The notes beneath the pieces were generated by a model. It saw only the letters and a program-made list of their open reading frames with translations, was not told the origin of the DNA and did not search any database. A program made the position numbers and the translations under genes. Shown piece by piece: positions 22,403 through 31,247 of a DNA stretch of 64,000 bases (position 1 is its first letter; each line of letters begins with the position of its first letter). Source of the DNA: Cherax quadricarinatus (Eukaryota; Arthropoda; Malacostraca; Decapoda; Parastacidae); contig NC_091357.1 in assembly GCF_038502225.1 (NCBI RefSeq), positions 11,382,861-11,446,860 on the forward strand, given 5' to 3'.

Positions 22403-23674
22403 TACAGGTCGACCATCACTAATCTGGCAATCGGTAATCCGGTTCCATCAGTAATCCGGCACTAATTTTGGCTAGCATTATTTCAAATTTCCAGGGTTGC
22501 CACACCAACCTGGTGCTACTGTTCGGTAACACTACTTGCTGCATAAGTCATTCCAGTTTCTTTTTCTCCATTTATTGTTATAACCTTAGCCATGGTTCCA
22601 TTGAATAAAAGAAATGCTTCTCATTGTGTAAAGCACATACTGTACATTGCCCATAAAAGATAAGGTGACTTTGAAGCCACTGTTGCTCGCCATGAGCTCA
22701 GCTCACTCACGTAAACTATAACTGGTACCCCTGTATGACCCTAGTAGGTTTAGCGCTTCCTTTTGATTATAATGTGACAGTAAATTTGGGCCTACATATG
22801 AAAGAATAGGTCTGTGTGGTAAGTGGACTATATAAAAAAAAATAATCCTGTAGCACGCAGTGCATAATGAGAAAAAACTGTGACTGTTTTTGGTGTAAAA
22901 CAATGGTTTTGCAATATATTTTCATATGATTTTTATGGTTGTATTCTCATTTTTTGGTCTCATTTAATAGAATGGAAGATATGCTACAGAAATAGGTATG
23001 ATTTTGATTGGTTTCATGATGGAAAGTACCTTGAAATTGAGCTCAAAGTAGTGGAAATGTTCGATTTTTGCTGATGTTCAAAAGTAAACAAATGACATCA
23101 CCACCCAGTATGTGTCCAACTGGCCGGTCTAATACGTGGTCATGAATGGGTTGACATTATTTATACAATTATTTCAATGCAGTAGTCTGCATAACAGTAA
23201 ATCGTCTATTTTTGTGTGTGAATAAAAATTCAAAATGGAAAGCAAGTGTAATTAATATAAGAGAGGCCTGGAGATGTGACTAATAAATGGAGAAAATGTT
23301 ATTTTAATGTCAGGAATGTCTGCATTGTTTATTCTGGATCCTGTTTTGAAATTGGCATCTTTTGAAATTTGTGTGAAATTGGCCAAATTACCAATTTCTG
23401 ACCACTTTATTGGGTAGTTGAAATGGGTAATTGGGCAGTTTCTTGTACTCAATCGACAGAATATAAGGAATACTAGCGAAATCTCTAAGAGTTTGGTAGA
23501 CTGGACAATGGAAGGGGCCAAAAATGGGGCGTAAAGTGGGTGAAATTGCCAATGCGTAAATATTACCTTTGGGTTAGGTGTAATTCTAACCTAACCACAC
23601 TGTAATCCGGTAAAATCACTAATCCAGCCCCCTATAGGTTCCGATGATGCCAGATTAGTAATGGCCAACATGTA
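22403..23674. mobile_element. TA-flanked TIR element (mariner/Tigger type), non-autonomous, with nested sequence
   Basis: The inverted ends CAGGTCGACCATCACTAATC at 22,405 and a matching CAGATTAGTAATGGCCAACATG ending at 23,672 are flanked by TA. No transposase frame is seen. The middle (22,788-23,565) is a diverged copy of the interior of the TTAA MITE found at 33,828-34,899, and 22,717-22,775 is a short SINE tail. Confidence 0.7.
22788..23565 (+). mobile_element. Diverged interior of a TTAA-type MITE
   Basis: The stretch shares a series of phrases in the same order with 33,935-34,710, for example CATATGAAAGAAT, GCATAATGAGAAAAAA and TCTGCATAACAGTAAAT. Its terminal repeats are missing. Confidence 0.7.
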
Positions 23675-23951
23675 TTAAGTTGCCTAAAATGTATATGCTA
23701 TGGGCTTTTCAGATGTTATATTTATGTACAATATAAAGTTTTGAAAATGTTATACGTAGTTTTAAAGATTTATTATATCGGTATGCCAGAGTATCAGTAG
23801 GTATCGGTTACTTTTGATGGTACTGGTATTGGCTAAAAATTGAGTATCGTTATTGGCAAAAATTTTGGTATAGTCCCATCTCAAGTGTATTATACATGCC
23901 ATACACACAACCAAGTGTTAATATGTATTACATGTAAATGTCTGTTTACAG

Positions 23952-24110
23952 TGCTGCTGTGGGCAATTGTTGGAATCTACATGGAACAAAAAGACATAGT
24001 GAGTACCGAAGTGTCAGCCTTGATCACCACCACCATAGTAGTAGCAGCAGTCTTGTTTCTTACCCGCATTTTCCTTCTCATCTACAGAAACCGAGAAAAT
24101 GGAATCTACA
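23952..24110 (+). CDS. TspO/MBR-like protein, exon 6 of the visible set
   Basis: The acceptor TTTACAG and donor GTAAGT flank 159 bases. VLLWAIVGIYMEQKD matches the penultimate helix of long-form relatives (VW-x-F-V-G-I-x-x-K-Q), and TTIVVAAVLFLTRIFLL forms the last helix. If the donor is not used, the frame runs on to a TGA at 24,173-24,175 with a 20-residue tail. Confidence 0.82.
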
Positions 24111-24607
24111 GTAAGTTGTATTTATCAAAAAAAGCTGGTCATTGTGTCAATGAGTGTTATGTTTCTGGGATGTGACCCAAGCTGGCTAACCCCTACATAC
24201 CTGTATCTATTTGCTGCAAAGTGAACGTGTGCAGCAGGTGTAAGACTATTTGCTCTTTTTTTTTAAATTTAACATAGGTCCTATAATTTTTGACCTGAAT
24301 GTTCTACCATTGAACTTTGGTTGAACTATTTGTAATCATACACTTAGATGTGGTATGCTCTTATCAGTATGACTTGGGAATGATGAGAAAACCTCAGTGT
24401 GTCTGTAGAGCAAGCTTATTGGGTGTACAGCATTTCTGCACAATGCTTCATTCAAAAGTTTTGACACTCAGGACAGCAAATACAAGGAAATTATTTGTAA
24501 ATTTTGAGAGAGTTTAAAGGTGCACAAGATAAGAATAATAATAAAATACAGACGAGTAATTCACCCTCCTTTCTTTGATTACTTTATAGGATTTAAATAA
24601 TAAAATA
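24111..24607. other. Intron sequence, no distinct feature
   Basis: Nothing recognisable was seen apart from a read-through extension of exon 6 to the TGA at 24,173-24,175. Confidence 0.35.
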
Positions 24608-25895
24608 CAGTGGACCCTCGACTAACGCTATTAATCCGTTCCTGAGAGCTCATCGTTAGTCAAAATAATCGTTAGTCAAGTTAATTTTCCCCATAAGAAA
24701 TAATGGAAATCAAATTAATCCGTGCAAGACACCCAAAAGTATTGAAAAAAAAAATTTTAACACATGAAATATTAATTTTAATACACACAAACTGAAGAAG
24801 ACATGCACAGTTACATGACACTTACCTTTATTGAAGATCTGGTGATGATTGATGGGATGGGAAGAGGGGAGTGTGTTGATGGTCTTAGTGTTTAGAAGGG
24901 GAATCCCCTTCCATTAGGACTTGAGGTGGCAAGTCCTTTTTTGGGGTTACTTCCCTTCTTTTAATGCCACTAGGACCAGCTTGAGTCACTGGACCTCTGT
25001 CGCACAACATATCTGCCCATAGAGGCCTGTACCTCCCGTTCCTTTATGACATTCCTAACGTGTTTGACAACATTGTCAGTGTCACCATTAAACACTTGTT
25101 CAGGTTTCAGTCCTTCACTGTCTATGTACTCCTTGAATTCCTGCACATATTTTTCAGCTGCTTTTTGGTCCAAACTGGCAGCCTCACCATGCCTTATCAC
25201 ACTATGTATGCCACTACAATTCTTAAATCTCTCAAACCAACCTTTGCTGGCCTTAAATTCACTCACATCACCACTAGTTGCTGGCATTTTTCTAATTAAA
25301 TCGTCATGCAACTTCCTAGCCTTTTCACATATGATCGCTTGAGAGATGCTATCTCCTGCTATCTGTTTTTTGTTTATCCATACCAATAACAGTCTCTCAA
25401 CATCTTCTATCACTTGTGATCTCAGTTTCGAAAACATAGTTGCACCTTTGGCAAGAACAGCTTCCTTGATTGCCGTTTTCTTGGCCACAATAGTAGCGAT
25501 GGTTGATTGGGGTTTTGTGTACAGCCTGGCCAGCTCGGAGACATGCACTCCACTTTCATACTTAGCCATGATCTCTTTCTTCATCTCCATAGTAATTCTC
25601 ACCCTTTTTGCTGTAGGGTTGGCACTAGCTTTCTTGGGGCCCATGGTGACTTATTTTGCAGGTGCAATCACTAAAAAGGCTGTGATAATATGAAATGTTC
25701 CGATTGTATGCTTGGAAGCGACTGCGGTGGCTGGCTGGCTTGTAAACACTGGCCAGAAGTGGACGCGTCTCAGATGGAAGGAATAGTGTTGGTCTAGTTT
25801 TTTAGCGCTAATCGAGGCAAAATTTTTGCGATAAAATGTATCACTAGTCAAATTTATCGTTAATCGATGCCATCGCTGGTCGAGGGTCCACTGTA
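24606..25895 (-). mobile_element. Tigger/pogo-type DNA transposon, DDE region deleted
   Basis: TA flanks inverted ends CAGTGGACCCTCGACTAACG (24,608) and CGAGGGTCCACTG (ending 25,893). The element is 1.29 kb and carries an open frame for only the DNA-binding part of the transposase. A related, differently deleted copy is at 38,851-39,836. Confidence 0.88.
24970..25644 (-). CDS. Internally deleted Tigger transposase: CENP-B-like DNA-binding domains only
   Basis: The frame encodes 224 residues from MGPKKASANP. Residues about 12-60 form the first helix-turn-helix (MEMKKEIMAKYESGVHVSEL...STIATIV). Residues about 70-170 form the second, Tc5/CENP-B-type domain (FKASKGWFERFKN is its signature). At EQVFNGDT, where the DDE catalytic core should start, the frame jumps directly to the C-terminal tail (NVVKHVRNVIKEREVQ, VVRQRSSDS). 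The open frame is uninterrupted. Such a product would bind Tigger-like ends but could not cut, so it could act as a repressor; that is an inference. Autonomous relatives are about 500-600 residues long. It lies in the last intron of the TspO-like gene, antisense to it. Confidence 0.8.
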   Translation of the reverse strand: MGPKKASANPTAKRVRITMEMKKEIMAKYESGVHVSELARLYTKPQSTIATIVAKKTAIKEAVLAKGATMFSKLRSQVIEDVERLLLVWINKKQIAGDSISQAIICEKARKLHDDLIRKMPATSGDVSEFKASKGWFERFKNCSGIHSVIRHGEAASLDQKAAEKYVQEFKEYIDSEGLKPEQVFNGDTDNVVKHVRNVIKEREVQASMGRYVVRQRSSDSSWS

Positions 25896-26734
25896 TGTAG
25901 ATTTAAATTATTAATGAGTATCATTTACTATTAAAGGGCTTTTTTATTAATTTTCCATATAAAACATTTATTTTAATATCAGTAGTTTGCAACTTAGTAC
26001 GTAATTTGTATTTAATACCGATTTTATTACACCATAATTTTGTTTGACCTCTTCATTTAGGGTTTTATAATTATCATTTCTGTCTAATGTACTTCAGTTA
26101 TCATTTATTTCAACAACCTACTAGTTCCATCTTTAAGGCTATCCAAAATTAATTCCCTTGTATGATAATCGTGATTTGTGCAACCGGGATAATGATGCTA
26201 AATTATTTATCAAAAATTAAATGCCTTTCAGTATTTGTTTAAATTATTAATGTATTGAAACATTAATTTGTATTTATTCAAATCTCCATCATTCCGTTTC
26301 ATTATATTGTCCTAATAAAGTTAAGCTCTAAATCTAAAAGGGTTGCATAGCACTGCTAATGACTACAAGATGGTATTTACAGCACATAGCTGCGTGTGTA
26401 AATTCTTTCACAAGGCTTTGGCACAATTGTGACAATCTTACGAGAATTATAGAAAGTCTCTCAGCCTGGCTGTCATATTCAATGAACAATGGAATTGGAA
26501 TTCTGCCTTCTCAGAATATACTGAAATCCTAGCCAAAATCAGTAATGGTAATTAGTAAAGTTCATTAAAGCTGAGATGGAGGGCAGTTGTGACACTGCAA
26601 TTTTTTTTTTCCTTCCAAACTAAGAGTTTATCATATATATTTGCAATGCTTTTCACTGCAGGTAATACCTACTTCAATTTGGAAAATGGTTAACTCAGAA
26701 TAACTGTAAAACGGTGAAATGTTATCTTTTAAAA
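25896..26734. other. Intron sequence, no distinct feature
   Basis: AT-rich with short simple runs. No exon or repeat boundary was seen. Confidence 0.35.
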
Positions 26735-28366
26735 TACAGTAGACTGTCACAGTAGTTACGTTCCTGAAAATGCCATGTTAGACAGATCTGTGTTAGACAA
26801 ACTGAAGAACTTGTGGGAAAAATAGGGTAACGTTGCTGGGAGTCCCCAAAAAGTCAAACAACTTTTGTTTAGACCTCCAGATCTTACAAAATAAAAGTGA
26901 ATATGTAATTGTAATGCATTGTTGTGATATATTACTGCTTAAGACTACAAATGCAATAGAAATGTTAGTATTTCTTACCTTAAATTGTGGGTAATGGTAT
27001 TTGTGGATGATTGTGAAGAGAGTGGATGTGGATAGTGTGGCCCTACTGGGCTGAGGTGGATGGTTGTTGGTTGTCGTGGATGGTAGAGGTTCTGGTACTG
27101 AAGTCGATGGTTGTATTGGAGTGTGCATAAATTCTGTAATGGATCTCTGGGCTCTTTTACCCTGCAGTACATTATACAGCTGATGGTAAGGCAGCATCAG
27201 CTGGTCTAGACCCCATTTCAAAGCACTGCTTCTAGATTTGTCAGGGTCCTCTTCAGCGAAAGTCTCCTAGTTTAGCAGCAACATAGAACTGCTCACATAG
27301 CTGCTGCAATGTTAACTGTTTTTCTTCAGGTTCTTCATCTTCTGTTATCTTCCTTGCATCTGTGCATTGAGCTCTGCCAACATTTCCTCTGGACTCCTGT
27401 CTTCATCATCTTCTAAAACCTCATTCACATCATCTTCATTCATATCTTCAAAACCATCACCTGGTAATCTCCTTGCCAGCTGAACAATTTCCTGAACCTG
27501 GCTCTCAAGCAAGAGAAAACCAGTGAAAGAACTACAGAAGGCCATAACTTTCCCCAGCCTGCATTTAATGTTGATTGTTGCACTTCATTCCATGCACTTC
27601 TAGCATAGCTGATGGCATCTGCAATGTTAAATTTATTCCAGAATAAATTTACTTCCAGGTTGGAGTCAGTCCATTGATGCAACTAGTTTTTTCATAACTC
27701 TTTTTGTGTAGTTACACTTGAATGACTTAACTCCCCGATCCAGTGGTCGTATTAGAGGTAAAAATACAGCAAAGCTTGTGGATGAGGATGGGAATTATCA
27801 AGAATGAAGAGAGCCTTGAATGCAAAGTTCTTGCTGTGCAGGTAAAACTTGACTTCAGGAATAAAGTGATGCTTAAACTAGTCAATAAATATTTCCTCTC
27901 ATCCATGCTGTCTGGTTTGACCTCCAAAGCACGAGAATTCTTAGATCAGTAAATAACCATGGGCTTACACTTGAAATCACCTGCTGCATTACAGCAAAGA
28001 AGCAAGGTGAAGTGATCCTTTGCTGTCTTGAAGCCCAGTGCACTTTTCTCTTTCTGACTGATATAAGTTTGTGTTGGCATTTTTTCCAAAAAATACTTGT
28101 CTTGTCAGCATTAAACACTTGATCAGGGTGGTGTGGGTGGCTTAGGGAGGCAGGGGATAGCAATAGGTCTCCCCTTGTTGACACAATGCTGTAACTCTCT
28201 AACCCACAGACCATCCTGCCCAGCGGGCGACCGTTTACTTAAAATTTTTCCCCTCTTGCAACAGTGTTAAACTAATTTTACGAAGTGTTAAATATGTCAC
28301 AATTCTTCATTCGTGCTATAACAAAAACATGAAATACAAAATCGTGTTTAACGACAGTCTGCTGTA
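26735..28366 (-). mobile_element. Tigger/pogo-type DNA transposon, decayed
   Basis: TA flanks inverted ends CAGTAGACTGTCACAG (26,737) and GACAGTCTGCTG (ending 28,364). The - strand holds broken DDE-domain frames. The ends differ from those of the elements at 24.6 and 38.9 kb, so this is another family. Confidence 0.8.
26793..28214 (-). pseudogene. Tigger-like transposase, DDE half, frameshifted
   Basis: The - strand from 28,214 reads DQVFNADKTSIFWKK, the usual DE(T)-(G/S)-(L/I)-FWK start of the DDE core with Glu changed to Lys. Further frames carry a KALFxLDN-like block and an NTTTGSGS stretch where NTT-x-x-(L/I)-Q-P-(L/M)-DQG is expected (about 27,730-27,760). An acidic segment follows (DMNEDDVNEVLEDDEDRSPE near 27,410). 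Four or more frame changes are present. The N-terminal helix-turn-helix half was not found. Confidence 0.7.
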
Positions 28367-28688
28367 CAAAGAAAATGTATTTAGTTTGAGAGGCAGTCAA
28401 AAAATGTGGTTTTATGATTAAACTTGTGCTGGAAACAGTTTTAAGACTTTTATGTATCCTTTTTTTTTTTTTTTTTTTTTTATGGGTTGAAGTCGACTAA
28501 GAGGCCTGGTGGTGGCACTCTGTTTACATTTACTTTGTTACATTTGTTTAATTGTTCATAATTTATTAAACGTGTTGCTGCAATGCATTTACAGAAATAC
28601 ATTGTTATTAGGCATTATTAATAAATTGTCATATGTATAGTATGCTTGTGTTTTATGAAGCAAGACTAATTTTTTTTTTTTTTTCCAG

Positions 28689-28714
28689 AAAATACAGTTT
28701 TGCTACTGAAGTAA
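28689..28714 (+). CDS. Candidate last exon of the TspO/MBR-like gene
   Basis: A strong T-rich tract and CCAG acceptor end at 28,688. In phase 1, as required by the previous donor, the exon reads KNTVLLLK and stops at 28,712-28,714. A different frame gives a more protein-like 16-residue end (KYSFATEVNAVRLDAY, stop at 28,739-28,741), which would need an unseen extra exon or another donor. Confidence 0.4.
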
Positions 28715-29160
28715 ATGCTGTTAGATTGGATGCCTACTAAAGTTTGCCTCATCACATCATGGCAGCAGTTATTAGAAGTAACCAAACTTTAATGCTTAGC
28801 TAGGTGTCTTGACTCTATTTTTCTGCCTTACAGGTAATGTCTGTAATTTTGAATCACTGATACCTATTCCACCTCATACTCTTTTTAACTTCTTGCACAT
28901 TTTCATTATGCCATTGAATTAAAAAAAGTTACACATACTGTACAGTTCATATAGTTCAGATAAATATATTGGATATTTAAAGTATATGTATAAAGATCCT
29001 TACAATGTACTATACAATATTGCATGTAAATATGCATTAAAATATATTTATTCTGTATTCTCTTAATTTCAATTTTATTTGGAATGTTCTCAAATATTCA
29101 GGATAAAGCAAAAAAATATGCATTGTAAATGACAATCTTTGTATAATAGTAAATATTTTA
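28715..29160 (+). other. Possible 3' UTR of the TspO-like gene
   Basis: AT-rich with no repeat boundary. I found no perfect AATAAA in the first few hundred bases after the candidate stop, so the transcript end is undetermined. Confidence 0.3.
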
Positions 29161-29169
29161 TTTTCTATA

Positions 29170-29838
29170 CACAGTGTAACCTCTGGTCACAAACGCTTCC
29201 GAATACAAACAAATCTGTTCACGACCAAAAAAATTTGCCAGATTTTTGCATCTGGTCACAAACACACAATTGGGTGCCAAATAAACACAGCCACGCCAAT
29301 TTTCACATTCCTCGCCATTTTTTGCGCCAGTTTTCGTGGTAAATTCAGATTAGTAATGTTTTATCAGCAGGTAGTGCTGAAACAGCTTGCAGTGCCACTA
29401 CTGTCTAGGGCTTCCCATATATAATTTTTGGTAAATATTTTTTTTTCTCAGTTGTTTGTTGGGCTATCTTATTGAAACTTGAGCAATGTCTGTTGGAAAG
29501 GTGCTTCTTAACGTACACCAAAAATGAAAGAACTCGGACAATAAATAACTGAGTTTGCTGCTCAGCCATTAGACCCCTTAAAACTCGTGTAACATTAGTT
29601 TTCTATGTTCAAGGTTTTCTCAGTATTATTCAAGGTTTTTAAATTTAGTTTACTATTACACTGCATTCTATGGTATAATTAACTTAAATTTGTGTTTCAC
29701 ACAGTTCATAGGGGTCTGGAACGGATTAATCATATTTACACACAATCCAATGGGGAAATTAGATTTGGGTCACAACCAAATCGGGTAGCAACCAGAGTTT
29801 TGGAATGAATTATGGTCGTGACCAGAGGTTCCACTACA
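29170..29838. mobile_element. MITE of Tigger type
   Basis: The inverted ends CAGTGTAACCTCTGGTCAC at the left and GTGACCAGAGGTTCCACTAC at the right enclose about 660 bp without a coding frame. Phrases such as CACAAACGCTTCCGAATACA near the left end recur in complement near the right end. Confidence 0.65.
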
Positions 29839-30004
29839 GTAAACCCTCTTACAATGTAACTTCACATTGGGTGATTTGGCTGCATAGTGATTAAAAGTGC
29901 AACAAAATAATAATCTTGTGTGAAATAAATCATAAAATAATTGGCTAACTTGAAACATTTTGGAACCATCCACCATAGGTTTCTGTAGCATTGTGAAATT
30001 AACA

Positions 30005-30475
30005 TGTGGGGGGGTATGGCAGAGTGTATGTGGGGGAAACGGCCAGATCTCTAGATAATAGGATCAGGGAACACAAAAATACTTGCAAGTGTGATGACTG
30101 TAGAAATGCATGTGTTCAACATAGGGATGATGTTGGACACCATGAAATTCAGTGAGGCTAGAATAATCATTAATGAAGATTTAAGATGGCAAAAGTGTAT
30201 AGAGGCTGCCACAATATCCAAATTGTTAATCAACCATATATTACCCATTCTGGAGACAGCTGTAACATGATGTTGACAGGTCCTTCTCAAACCCAATTCA
30301 TCTCACTACAATTGTACCACCACTACTACCTGTACAACCTTCTGCCTGACTTGCCATTATGTATACTCTTTTCTTAAGTTACTCTGTATTAGGACTGAAG
30401 AAGCCACTCATGGCAAAACATTTCCTTTGTTAAATGACCTGAACTGTACACAAGTGTATTTTTCCACATCTTGTT
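30005..30475 (+). mobile_element. Penelope-like element, GIY-YIG endonuclease end and 3' UTR
   Basis: The + strand reads VYVGETARSLDNRIREHKN, the YVGET-x-R-x-(L/I)-x-x-R-x-x-EH pattern of Penelope GIY-YIG nucleases. CDDCRNACVQH follows, and after a one-base shift near 30,140, FSEARIIINEDLRW and KCIEAATISKLL. The 3' UTR contains a hammerhead-like core (see 30,391-30,440). The reverse transcriptase half is missing. Confidence 0.8.
30391..30440 (+). ncRNA. Decayed hammerhead-ribozyme-like motif
   Basis: CTGAAGA (30,395-30,401) is followed by a hairpin GCCA-loop-TGGC (30,403-30,414). AAAAC follows where GAAAC is expected, then a five-pair stem CATTT/AAATG (30,419-30,436) and AC where TC is expected. 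Penelope-like elements are known to carry hammerhead ribozymes. Two core positions differ from the consensus, so this copy should be inactive. Confidence 0.5.
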
Positions 30476-30560
30476 AATCTCACCATACCATTTCTCTATT
30501 ACTCACTCTATCATACTACCAGTCTTGCACTACAATGCCCCAATTAAAACATTATTATTT

Positions 30561-30836
30561 TTTTTTTTTATTACACTGGCTGATTCCCACCAAGGCAGGG
30601 TGGCCCGAAAAAGAAAAACTTTCACCATCATTCACTCCATCACTGTCTTGCCAGAAGGGTGCTTTACACTACAGTTTTTAAACTGCAACATTAACACCCC
30701 TCCTTCAGAGTGCAGGCACTGTACTTCCCATCTCCAGGACTCAAGTCCAGCCTGCCGGTTTCCCTGAACCCCTTCATAAATGTTACTTTGCTCACACTCC
30801 AACAGCACGTCAAGTATTAAAAACCATTTGTCTCTA
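30561..30836 (-). mobile_element. SINE-like retroposon
   Basis: On the - strand the body ends with GGGCCACCCTGCCTTGGTGG, then AATAA and a run of A. A second, shorter copy with near-identical sequence lies at 40,429-40,637, inside a MITE. The head beyond 30,770 is not shared with that copy. Confidence 0.7.
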
Positions 30837-31247
30837 TTCAAATTCAAAATTCAAATTCAAACTTTATTCTCTATAAGTATTACAATGCTGAGTTTACAGA
30901 ATTTGGTTGTGTGGTTTACATGTAGTAAAATAATAATTACAGAGTGTACCACTAGAACGCCTAGCATGGCTAGGCATTTCGGGCAGACTTATATTAAATC
31001 TTAGGTTTAAAATGTTACAAAATTATGAGGTAAGTTGGTATTATGGCTAAGTGACTAAATACTAGTTGTGAGTTTAGCAATGTGAATGCTTTTGTTTTGG
31101 CACTATACGTAGTTTCAGTATTGGAGTATCACAGGCCAACTTATGACTAGTTAAGATTCATTATTTTGAGATTGAGATTGATATTTCTGTTTATGGTCAA
31201 ATGGGTGAGTGAGTGTAAGTGTGAACCACCGGGTGGTATTCGTATTA

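Larger units (their letters stand above)
13879..28714 (+). other. Host gene: TspO/MBR-like (tryptophan-rich sensory type) membrane protein
   Basis: Six exons (13,879-13,984; 15,961-16,083; 17,908-18,121; 18,244-18,388; 19,729-19,858; 23,952-24,110) have AG acceptors and GT donors and join without any frame conflict into 292 residues. A possible last exon is at 28,689. The protein has about eight hydrophobic segments. Key matches to long-form TspO/MBR proteins are STGYVSDK (41-48), ITPAGYTFSIW..IY (53-67), NLNVGWLFAW (110-119), LLYSTWTTFASTIN in the fifth helix and VLLWAIVGIYMEQ (240-252). Short TspO members bind porphyrins and cholesterol; the role of the long animal form is not established. 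The exon carrying the start codon is not found. The introns contain LINE, SINE, MITE and Tigger insertions but none interrupts an exon. Confidence 0.78.
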
